From: Ceriagrion tenellum
Lineage: Eukaryota; Arthropoda; Insecta; Odonata; Coenagrionidae
Direction of reading: 5' to 3'
Assembly (NCBI GenBank): GCA_963169105.1
Contig: OY720632.1
Span: 192,760,448-192,824,447, forward strand
Length of the DNA stretch: 64,000 nt
The notes under the pieces: model-generated
The model's database searches: none
What the model was told of the DNA's origin: nothing
Seen by the model: only the letters and a program-made list of their open reading frames with translations
Part shown: positions 12,001 to 24,000 of the stretch, in pieces
How positions within the stretch are numbered: position 1 is the first letter of the stretch
How the letters are laid out: every line of letters starts with the position of its first letter
Position numbers and translations under genes: made by a program

Positions 12001-15000
12001 CAATACAGTGATAATAATGATACAGATTGGTATATCAGGTAACATTCACATAAAAGGTATATACATTTTCCAAATCAAATATATAGTCACAGCACAAAAT
12101 TTCATGTACAAGTAATGCTCATTGAATAAGTTTACATAATTAATTGTTTTCTTTACAATAATTGATATATTCATCAACACTATACAAAGTTTTTTTAACC
12201 AGATATATTTTGAGCTTTGCTTTGAAAAGTTCTATTGAGGACAAATTTCTCAATTGTTCTGGTAAAAGGTTGTAGAGTTTTGTACCCTTATGGAGAGGAC
12301 CTTCACTACTCCTTTTTGTCTTTCTAGGAAGAACATGCAAGTAGTCCTTGGTTCTTGTCATGTGCGAGTGGTAGTCCGCATTTTTTGGGAGAGAATTTAT
12401 GTTTTTTTATGAATAGCATTAAATTCAGAATATAGAGGGATGTTACGGTTAAGAATTCACTATTCACTATATTATTGATAAGTGCATCATTTTCTATGCC
12501 ATTTTGTAACAGCATTGTTGTCAACAGCACCCTCCCAGCCACAAATTATCAGGGAGGTAATGCTGAAACATGCTTTGAACTTAGTCAGCCAACCTGCTTG
12601 GGCTGTGAAATCTTTGACTATTTTGAGGAAAATTGTTTCCACTTTCTGCTGTAAAATAAGACAACTGACAGATAGGTTTCCTTGGCAACATTAGCAAAAA
12701 AAAGGCATATACCTCATCTTCAAATGGAGCAAATTTAGCATTATGCAGGGTGGTTTAGCTCTTTAAGCGTTCTTTCTTCCTTTCTGCCCCACTTGCACTT
12801 GAATTGTTTCAGGGTAAGCGAGAATGATGCAGGAAAGCATCAATAAAGAAAGTCCACATTTTTGGCCACTAATGACTTGCTAATTCTGTTTACTTACCTT
12901 CTGTAATCTTCTTTAAAGCTGGGTTCACATGGGTGCAGAATCTGTGGAACGGTGTGTCTGCAGAAATGCATCTAGCCAATCACAGAGGAGTGGGCGGAGT
13001 CTGTTCCACAGAGGGCGGAGCTTAAGCCCACGGAACATGCAGACAGAAAATTGTGATATTTTCACCTTTCTGCAGGCAGAACGTGACGTCAGACTCCTCG
13101 AAAACAGTCGAAAATCAGCTGGTGCGAATTGAAAGACAGTATTAGACAATTTATGTAGGAAAGCTAACCTGCAGAGCCTGCAGAACAGACTCCGCCCACT
13201 CCTCTGTGATTGGCTAGATGCATTTCTGCTGACACGCCGGTTCCGCAGATTCTGCACCCATGTGTACCCAGCTTAAATTATCATCCAAATATATACATTT
13301 CCTAGATTTCTTCAGTACCAGTGGATCCTTATTCCACAATATTCACGCCACTTGTCTCAATCGTAATACACTCCTTGTAGCACCACAGTCTGTAGATCTC
13401 AGAGATAATTAGTGAGAACTCCTTCAAACTGATCAAGTTGAGACTACATTATGTCAGAGCAGTCCCAAAATGTTCTCAAAGAATGCTGATTTTAATGTGT
13501 CTACTTTGTCTGTAAGGGAAATTGCTTCCGTCAGGTATTCATGGATGCTTTCAAAAAACAATCTTAGTCACCCAAATACTGTTTCACATTGTCAACAATG
13601 TTACTCTAAAGTGCAGTGAGAACTCGGAGTCATATCTCCAAGTCAAGTGGAACTGCTCTGAGACAAGGGAGGTGGGGGAGGCAATGGTGGGGCAGGAAAA
13701 TGTCTCACAAGGGAAACCTTTTTGGAGAACCGTCCCCAATCATTGTCACCATGTATTCATTTTTTATGTTATCCTTCATTTGGCTTACTGAACTTTTCAT
13801 GTTTTTGGAATTTATCGCCGTTATTAACGATGAATATTGATGATGAAGAAGGAAAGAGGCGAAAGTTTAGTCCTGCTTCCTTACTTTCGTGTCAAATTTA
13901 ACCTATCCAATATTTTTTCATCTCAGGTTTTATACTGCAGGCAATCAAGCCTTTATGGCTGTTGGTGAAGCTGAGCCTTAAAATAATTTAGAAATAAAAC
14001 ACAGTGGGATACATAACAGTGGATGCCCCCTTTATAATAAAAGGCCTCTTGGGGAGAGGGTATGTAATATGTAGTGCAAAATTCATAGTACAGCCCTTGC
14101 CTGTACTCCTTCTCACCCCTCCTTAGCTGCTCATGCTTTAATAGCCTCTACGAAGAGCACGAACCCAATGAGGGTTATGTACCCCCAGCCCAGGTAAATA
14201 GCTCATGCAAAGTATCCATTGTTTATACAGTAGAACCTCGATCTATCGTTCTCGCATTGATCGTTTTCCCGCATCTATCGTTCCCCGTCTTTGGTCCCGA
14301 ATGTAGTTCCATGCTGATAACGTTAATAATTCCCGCATCCATCGTTCCCCGAAGTATAGTTTTCCCGCTTCGATCGTTTCCAAATCACGGTTCCCACATC
14401 GCAATTCCCGCATTCACTGTTTGAAAAAGATGAAACCAAAAATTTACACTGAAGTAAGATTTTGGGATTTTTGCGGCGGGAAAGGAGGAGGGGGAGGGAG
14501 TTAGGTGACGCGCCACACAGGACGGAAGGGTAGCCCGAGTCCCTTCTTTTCTTTATGGCCCAAACTCCTTCCTATAGGACAATTGGCATTCATCCTTTCC
14601 TACCCAAACGAGTCCCTACCTCGCTCTTTAGCGGCCGCATTCCTTCGCCATGAGTTTCTTACCTTTCTTCCTATTATCCTCTCAATGCCATCATACCAGT
14701 AGTTGTCATACGCTCCCTCTCGGCACCATATCGAGATCTGATATAACCCATGTGGGTAACTATCAACGGATTTCCTTGGTGTTTGGTATCAAATGTAACA
14801 GAAAATAACGGACAAACTTCATATAATAAGTGTTCTGTAGATTTATGCCGATTAAAAACTTTAACAAAATTAACTGACGTTCCACTACTGCGCACCTCAG
14901 TGGGTGGGGCCCTTTCCGCGGAAAGGGTCGTGAGAGTCAAAGGTCTTCCACCTGACCTGTCCCTCCCGGCAGAAAACAGGGTCCCCCAATTACCTGTCTC

Positions 15001-18000
15001 ACCAAATTCTTGTATGTAACCAGTGAATTATTTCAAATGACGTGGGCCACATGGGCTTAAACGGGGGAGTGGCTGAGGGAAGGGAGGGAGGTGGGGATTC
15101 TCGTCATGTGACTCTCGCGGAACCAACCGGAGGGCAGCGGGCGTGGCTTGTAACCTCGTCAATTCAGTCACTCCCTGACCTTCGTCATGGTCACTTCTCG
15201 GGCCTCTAGTAAGTGCGGCCAAACCGTACGTGCTCTGTGCTCTTTCCTTTTTCTATTTTGTCCGTGTTTCGCCAGTTAAAGTAGGTATTTATGTCTATTC
15301 ATTTTCCTGAAGTATTTATGTCTGAGCCTATAGCCGAAACTGTTCAAAAATAGGTGTTTTAAGACGGCTGAAGGTAACGCAGATGTTTCAACCATTAGTT
15401 AGTCGTAGTGGAAGTCCTGCGAGAGTGAGCGAAGTTCCTTCTCGTCCGTTGTCTGACGTGGGCTTGCATTGCCAGAAATGGTTTTTTTTTAGGCACTGTG
15501 GCCCATCAAAATGTTTTATTTTTTTGAAATTCGTGTTCATGTAGTAATGCCAAGCCAAACTCCAACCGCCGATATCGGAATTCCTCGTTTCAACCCGAAT
15601 GCCTGCTAACTTTTGCCTATCTGAACCAGATGGCGATAACCTGCTACACCTCTCTTGCTCTATACCTCGTGGGTTACACGATTGCTCCAGATAAAGAAAG
15701 AGTACACTTGGTAGCGTCAAGCTCGCTCCATCTTTAACGGGTGGCACTCCTCCATCAGCGGAGCACAATGGAAAGCGCAAAAAAAGATTACATCCTCCCC
15801 AACAAATGTTAGGCGTGCTTCTCACCCTCAAGGATATTTGAAATGAATAAATTTCTATGTATGGATAGGTCGGTGCGCGGGCTTGAAGATCATCCAATAA
15901 CATGATAATGGACCTTGTTTATTTACTTTTATCATCCGAGACACCATTGGGATATGTAATACTAATAAAATATTTTAAACAGTTAGTAGTCAAAGGAAAA
16001 ATTAGAGATGCACTAAGTACTTTCATTAAATTTAAAAATTCTTCCGCTTTTAAGAGAAATTCCTTTAAGATTCCCCTCTACTGTGAAAAGTTACCATAAA
16101 ATTCTCGCATTTTCATCTCGTTTTGGCTCCCGGGAAATCTTTTCCCGCATCCATCGTTTTTTTTTGCCCATCCCCTTGAAAAATGATAGAGCGAGGTTCG
16201 ACTGTATTGTAATTCTCAAGTTATCGGCCACAGTACATGTGGCAAGGCTTTATAATGAAGTGTTGAGACTGCCTACATGAATGCCATTGTATATTTATTT
16301 ATTTATCCAGCTGACACATTGCACAGTAATGAAAATACATATGGCAGGTGTATAGGATATGTCAAAAAGGAAGGCAATTCTGTTTACAAATAATACAGAA
16401 GACAGATACATCAGAGTTGTATACGCTTAAGTTTTGGATTCATTTACACTATAGTAGCACTCATTGACCAGGTAGGATAATAACCTTTTCTTGAATCGAG
16501 GAATTCTTTGTTCATTTTTTAAACAATTTCGTAATTATTGAACAATTTTATGTGCAACTTTTGCTCCTTTGGGTACCATGGACAGGTTTGTTGTTTTCAT
16601 GTTTCAAGAAAATATAAAAGAGGAAATACATATGTATTAGGGATGAGTCAATTCCACTTTTTTTAAATTCTGATTTTTTCAAATGGATTCTCGACTCCGA
16701 TTCCATTGATTCTTTTTCGAAATAACAGACAGTGGGATATTGACATACCAGTAGCGTACGACTATTACTTAAATTCAAATATTGGCTGAAATAAAGTAAC
16801 AAAGACAATTAAGTCGCTCAAAAAGTATATTTATTAGCAAATATCAAATATATCCTCAGCTTATTGAAGTAGATTAAAAGTGCAAATTGATTGCCTACAC
16901 CCGAAATTACTGAGACAAATATGATGTGATAAATGAAAATTGAGTTGAATGTTTATCAATCTGGAATCGATGGAATCGGAATCGACTTTAGGCGATCGAG
17001 TCTCGATATCGATTCTAAGATCCTGAGAATCGGTGGAATCGAGAATCGACATTTGGATTCGACTCATCAATACAAAACTGAAACATTACAATGTAAAAGC
17101 ACAGAACTTATGAAATCAGGTATTCATTGATACTGTAAAAACACTTTTCAACAAGATATGTGAACAGCAGTTTTTTAAACACAGGTATTCTCTCTTCATT
17201 TTTCAAGAAAGTATCAAGCATGTATCATGTATTTTCAAGAATGCATCAACATTCGTAATAAATTATTATTGTCTCTATGGAGAGCTGGAATAAGGTCCAT
17301 AATTTCATTATATTGGAAATTACATGATATTGTTCCTTTTTCCATGCATTTAGATATCCCTTTGATTGGGACCAACGATTTGCTTCGTAAAGACAAGAAT
17401 TTCAAATGAACGTGGTTCGGTAGAATGAGAGTATTGAACCTACATATTTCTGAGACACAAGGCATGTGAGGAAACCCTTGAAAAATAAGGATAGATGTGC
17501 TTCATCTTATCACAAATGAAATAATGTACAGAGTGGTCTTTGTTTTCAACATCATAATTGTGTTTAATTGTGGCAATTTGATGGGATATCGTAATATCCA
17601 CAAATCCTACAAATCCCTCAAATATTGACAAAGTTTTGAGGTTTGAACACTCAGATCTTCAAACTTTTTTTGTCATTCAAATCTTTCAAATTCTAACCTA
17701 GGAATTGTATGACATTTATCCTCAAAACTTTCTATATATGCGCAGTAGGGCACTGATTATCCTTCATACGATCAACTGCCTGTTGGATTATCTAACGATC
17801 ATTCCCTGACTCTTCCTTCCCGTCTCTCTCCTCCCTGCCTACAAGGTTTTCCTGAATTTTTCGAAAGGCTATTTAATAGCCTTTGCTTGAAGTGTTCATT
17901 GAACAGCCTTTCCAAGAAAGGCTAACCGCAGTCATTTCCTCTTTGACTATTGTAATGTAACCATAGACAGAAGAAAAATAATTTTGCACATGGAGTCAAA

Positions 18001-21000
18001 CATTGCACAGTGGTTTAGTTATTAGTCAACTTGAAGTTTTAGGTCAGGTGACATTGTTTTTGCCCTAGTTTTTGCTGTCTTAAAAGTAACAAATTATTAT
18101 TATCTTGACAAATAATTGCTACCATATCAACTTTGACCATAAGTTGTCATATTTCCTTGGTCACTACTTAAATGCAAGCATGAGCAGTTCATTTGTCTCT
18201 TGATCATCTTGCTGTGCTGCTTTTCTTGAGATTATTTTCTTTGACATATCTTCTTCACTTACATTTGTAGAAATTTCTATGCTGTTTTTGTGACAAAGGA
18301 AGATATCATTGTCTTCAATACTTGAAGTATGTTTATGGTGATGTTTTGGCTTGAATAATTTTTGAAAGAGCTTCTGACACTTAAAAGATCTAAACACTGA
18401 CAAGGGGAGTGTCAGGTAGCCGGGCCTCAGATTTTATTCAAACTCAGTAGTTGTACAGGCAGCAGTATGTGGTTCATGAATCACCCCACATATAGGGTTA
18501 TATAACCAATAGTTTAAACAAAAAGGCCTTTAAACATTTTAAACTCCTATAAGTATCCTTAAGACAGGCCATTATAATAACAGTCAAAGTGGCTGAGTGG
18601 CAAACGTATTCATCTCCCGTCCTGAGGCCACGGGTTCGATCCCAACACAGCATGTTTTTTTTATCACTTTTTTAAGTTTTTCTTTTACAGCATCCTTCAA
18701 TGTGTTCAAGATTTTTTGATTTTTACTCGAAATATTATTTTTGTGCGAGGCAAATTTTTCATTTGCATACACGACATCAGGCTTGGTCTCTTTTTTTTGT
18801 CGAAGGCAGCCTTCTAATTGTGTCACTTCCTTATCTTTACACGACGTATTTTCATTATTCCTTCGTGCATATGATTCCCATTTCCTATCATTATTTTATA
18901 ATATTGTCCTCATATTTTTACAATTCAAGTATAACTCATAAGAATTTAATTAATTCAATTTAATTAATTAAATATTCAAATTTATTGTGGCTAGGCTAGG
19001 TAAAATGGCTTTTACATATGTGGAAAGTGACCACTCGAATAAAAGATCCGCGAGCACTTTTACGCGATGCATGTCCCTGCGTGAGTAGATGCGTGAACAC
19101 ATTCATCTTTAAAATTATATCGTGTAAAGACCCAAAATTGCGCAACTGCATGAACATTTCGTCATGAAATAGCCGTTGTTCTTATTCTGTGATTCTGTTC
19201 CTGCAAGTGTCCGAGCATCAACCTGCGTGGGTATATACATCTACAAAATGCTGGTACCGCGAGTTTCCCGAGAAACTCCTTGTTTACTAATATTGCTTAT
19301 TTCTCCTTCTAGCAAGAGAAATACTCATTGGAATGGAGAAAATTCAACACATCTCGACAACGATTTTATTCTCAAGTGCACAACGATAAAATGATGACAA
19401 CTCGAGCAAATCCGGATTCGTGACTGTGCGACTTAAGAATTTTATTATTAACCGTCAATGTTATTGACCTTCAGTGTGATTTGATTTACTGTAACGGCCC
19501 TGATGATAGAAAGATTAAATTCCGAAACGTTGGTATAGAATAAATATTATTCATTTATGACCTAGCCACGAGAAATTTGAAGATTTAATTCTTGAGAATT
19601 ATGCTTGAATTGTAAAAATATGAATACAATTTTATAAAATAATGATAGGAAATGGGAATCATGTGCATGGAAGAATAATGAAAATACGTTGTGAAAAGAT
19701 AAGGAAGTGACATAATTAGATGGCTGCCTTTGACCAAAAAAAGAAAATAAGCCTGACGTCGTGTATGAAAACGAAAAATTTGCCTCGCACTAAAGTAATA
19801 TTTTGAGTAAAAATCAAAAAATCTTAAGCACATTGAAGGATGCCGTAAAAGAAAAACTAAAAAAACAGTGGTAAAAAAAATGCCATGTTGGGTTTGAACC
19901 CGTGGCCTCAGGACAGGAGACGAGTACGTTTGCCACTCAGCCACTTTGACTGTTATTATAATGGCCTGTCTAAAGGATACTTATAGGAGTTTAAAATGTT
20001 TAAAGGCCTTCTTTGTTTAAACTAGTGGTTATATAACCCTATATGTGGGGTAATTCATGAACCACATACAGCGGTCTGTACAACTACTGAGTTTGAATAA
20101 AATCTGAGACCCGGCTACCTGACACTCCTCTTGTGAGTCTAGTCCATTTATCTCACAGCATGTGGTCCTGAGATCCACTCTGCTTGTAAAACTTTAAGCA
20201 TTGTGGTTTCTTTTTATCATTTTTATTAATTCAATTGAGACCAATGCTGGGGTCATTTATTGTGCCATGAATTTTTTTTCCAAGCATCAGTAATTTTTTT
20301 TTTTTAATCTGTCAGTCATCAAAACAACGGTCAACCACCAAGCTGACCACCTTGGTGGACTTCCCGCTGCATGGCTTTGACATGGGGCCCCACCTTGCGG
20401 ACAGGCTCCCACGCCATGCAACCAATGGCGTGGCCATCCAGAGCAACAACAACATCAATAACAATCACGGCCACCACGGGGAGCACCATGGGGGAGGAGG
20501 AATGGGCCCTCTGGGTGGCTTGGGGTGGTCACCATGGAAACGACCTAGGAGTCGACACACTCAGCGCCGAGAGGAGGACAATGTGTACGATTTGTACGCC
20601 ATATGCAACCATCACGGGCAGGACTTGCAAGGAGGCCATTACACAGGCAAGTTATACGCACGATGATGGGGATTACTTGACCTTCATGCTTTGTTAGGTG
20701 TGCATAGGATTTGTTTTCCATTAAGGCTGTGCCAAATGTATTTTATTATGTTTGGGAGATATGTTCTGGCATAGAGTATTCATATACTGTAGAATCTTGT
20801 TGTTGCATAACTTGTTATAGTGTGAAGTTTGACTGTGTGCAAAATTTGTTCGTTCCTTAGTTCATGAAATAACTAATACCTCCTAGTTCCCTATGCAAAT
20901 GATTTTTAGTTGGCGATCATTTTCTTTGCAAAATTTTTGCCTAGTTTAGAAGACGTATGTAAAGCAAGTCCGGCATTTTGTATGAGACTATAGCTTTCTT

Positions 21001-24000
21001 AATCTATGGCTAATCAGGACTTGCAACTGATTTGGGCGTTTAAAAGAGGCATTTGCTTCTAACATCTATGCAGTGAAGACAGTAGCTGGCCCGACCTCGC
21101 TTCCAATCACCCTTTCTTTATCACTCAATCATCGGTAAAATGAGCAAAGGACTCAGTCTATTTCAAAAATCCTTCACGGGTCATTATTTGTGGTTTCTTC
21201 CTCATCACCTGCTGGATATACGAACTTGGGAAGAAATATTATTTCGTTCCAAGCCAAACAGTTTCAACGCTCATTGAAGTTTGAGTTAGAAACATTAACT
21301 CATGACCAAGTTCCTTTTCACTTCGATGATTTGTGCTTATAGTTCTATTCTGCTAAACATTAAACCAGTAAATAAACTTAGAGATTATTTTTTTACCCTT
21401 CTATGCATTATCTCTTCGCATCATGGCTGTTATACCAAATGCTATTTTATCCAGTGGCATCCTTATATGCCAACTTCGGTAAACTAGAACATAGAAGCGA
21501 ATGAAATACCTCATAATAAAAAAGTGATATCCAAATCACTCCTCGATTTTTGTAACTTTTTATTCACAATAGTGTGAAAGAGAAACTTCACCGTAAATGG
21601 GCATCGTGGAGAAATTCCAGATCTAGCGTTCTCCATTCCATTTTTTAGTGATTTTCTTTCCCCTCTACGACTTACGCCTTCTATACTTGACTTTGCTTTG
21701 GTGCATAAAACAAAAAACGAAATAAGATTAACTGTTTGAAGCGTAACTTTGCATAATTCAAAGGTTCATATGGGATTCAATGGGTCATTTATCTCGTGGA
21801 AATCAGGGATAGCAGTGATGATAGATCAAATATAATGTATCAAGGCCTGGTTACTCAACGAATTCACTGCAGTAATTCATGGATGAAAGTTTCTTTCAGT
21901 TAGATTTCATGGAGTTACCCCAGCAACATGTTGAAATTAAGTCAAAGAGAAGGCTTCGATGGTGATTTTATTTTAAAGATTTCAGTTTTCTGGACTTCTC
22001 ATGCAATGAACAACACTTCATATTTTCGGATGACGGCTTCTTCAGGTTGAAGTGTCTTAGCAGTTTATCACAGGTGTTATACATTATAATGTTATTTTGT
22101 TGAGCCACTCCCCCGATGGGGTCATCTGTTTCCAAATTTGAAATAATCCGTTTTGAATGAAAAATTATGTCAATTGTGAGAATGGCTATACCTCTCAAGT
22201 TCTTGGAAACTATTTTTTTCAATTGTCTCATGAAGTATGGACAAGGGTGGGAATAAACGTGGGTTTATTCATAGTGAAGCCATGGATTTAGGGATAGTGA
22301 CTGCGGCAGGTATCGCAGTCCTATTTTACATCATTTATTTGCGTCCTTTTTCCGTTTAAGCGCTCAATAAATTAAAATTACCTCTAATAGCGCATGATAG
22401 TGAGTTGATACATGGCACCTCACACAACATATAACCAAAAGAGAATTGTTTACCTTATGGCAGCGGTTCCCAAACTATGGGTCGCGGGAGCAATTTAGGT
22501 GGGTCGCGCAGGGAAGGTGCCTTTTAAAGTAAAAATTAAATCATAAATAATTACCCAAAAATTCTCTTAAAATATGTTCTATCGCAAAACTAACAATAAG
22601 AAACGTTAAAAATAATAAAGTGAACATAGACTATATAGCCAGTCGAGACTATTTCTGTGAAAGCGAAGAGACTTCGCTATGTTGCACAGGTCTGTTGTCT
22701 TTTGTCCCGTCGGTGTCGGGTAATATTGGGTCGCGAAAAATATTTCAGGTTGGAGATGGGTCCCAGGACAGAAAAGTTTGGGAGCCGCTGCCTCATGGGA
22801 ATGCAGCTAACAGTTAAAACAAAAAGAAAATAAGGGAAAAATTACCTCAAGCTACCATTTTCCCCATCACTGAAGATCTAAATTATCCATGACTTAAATT
22901 TGATAAATAACTGTGACTCAGGCACTAGTGAGAGGTGAATGCACTAAAATTCACGCATTTTACACAATCGATATATTATATTCAGCAACACAGATTTGTT
23001 AGGTGTCAACATCGGCAAATAGAGAGCTTTTCTGATGCAATTTCCCCCCTAGCTTCGTAAAATGAACTCAGTTTCTCTGTGAGGACTGGGTCTGTGGTTC
23101 GTACATCAAAAATTTTATATTTTTTAAACTTCGTATTTTCGAATAGTGCCATGTATTAAGCATAGGTTTTTTGTCAGTACCGACAGTTTTGCTTCGTAAA
23201 ATCAAAACTTTGTTCTTTCGTGCTTCATATTATCAAGTTGCTACTGTATTCCACACTGACTCAAATAAGAGAGTATAGAACCTATGTGGTATAACCACAA
23301 AGGAAGGCTGGTTCTCAGAAGACAGAGACAGTTGCTCAACTTATTTGAGAATTCTGTAAAGTGAGGTAACAAAATGACAGAACTTGGGGTGAGTGAAATT
23401 TTTATGTTGCTCTAAAACAAAGAAAATAATAAGGGATGTGCAAACGCCAGATTTTTAACCTGAGTCAAGTTCAAGTCGGACATTGCTTGCTAATTTTTCT
23501 TCTGTAACGCATTAATTTCTCATGGTCATGGTACAATTAGTACAATTACAACAAGTAAAATTATATGGTTACTATATTGTAAATACTGATGCTTTCCTGA
23601 TTAGTAAGTTCGATAACTTGCCGGAAAGCTACTCAGAGGTCCTTTTGTAATATATTTTAAGTCGTATAAACAGCCGAAACTCATTCTCAAGTTCATTTAT
23701 CAAATATTAACCCTTGGCATTTTATGATTTTCCCTATGCATTTCTCTAATTTCATGACCTGATGTAAAACAATAAGTGGTCGATTAGGTTTTGTAGGAGT
23801 GTAAGTTTTGAGTGGGCAGTCATTGGTATTGTACGAGTTGTGATTGTGAGGACAGTTGAAATGGGAAGTAAGTGAGTTGTGAAGCAGATTATGACTGCAG
23901 AAAAAATTTAAATTTTGGAAGAAGTTGACTGTAATCCACATATATTGCGAGTAGAATTGGCTGAAGGTTGAATATTCCTGCATCCACTAAAGCACGATTG

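Larger units (their letters stand above)
18401..20133. mobile_element. Foldback element with about 555 bp inverted arms
   Basis: The left arm (18401 to about 18960) and right arm (about 19580 to 20133) are long inverted copies, at a rough reading about 85-90% alike. Matching blocks include AGTGTCAGGTAGCCGGG, ATTCAAACTCAGTAGTTGTAC, TAGGGTTATATAACC and GGCCATTATAATAACAGTCA with their inverses. The outermost bases are CAAGGGGAGTG and CACTCCTCTTG. TGA flanks both ends (18398-18400, 20134-20136), a possible 3 bp target duplication. Each arm carries a tRNA-like head (18582-18650 plus; 19885-19951 minus). The 600 bp centre ends with a hammerhead-like motif at 19500-19533. No intact protein is encoded. 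Confidence 0.85.
10491..20315 (+). other. USP intron C (9.8 kb)
   Basis: Donor GTTAGT and acceptor TTTTTTAATCTGTCAG. It contains a LINE 3' fragment (11935-12560), two TIR elements (12917-13273 and 14228-16204), another MITE (16634-17073) and a large foldback element (18401-20133). No additional in-phase exon was found. Confidence 0.7.

Noticed and set aside
18582..18650. Functional tRNA gene
   Set aside because: A and B boxes fit, but the 5' and 3' ends do not pair as an acceptor stem, and the same sequence recurs inverted in the other foldback arm. It is a tRNA-derived SINE head.
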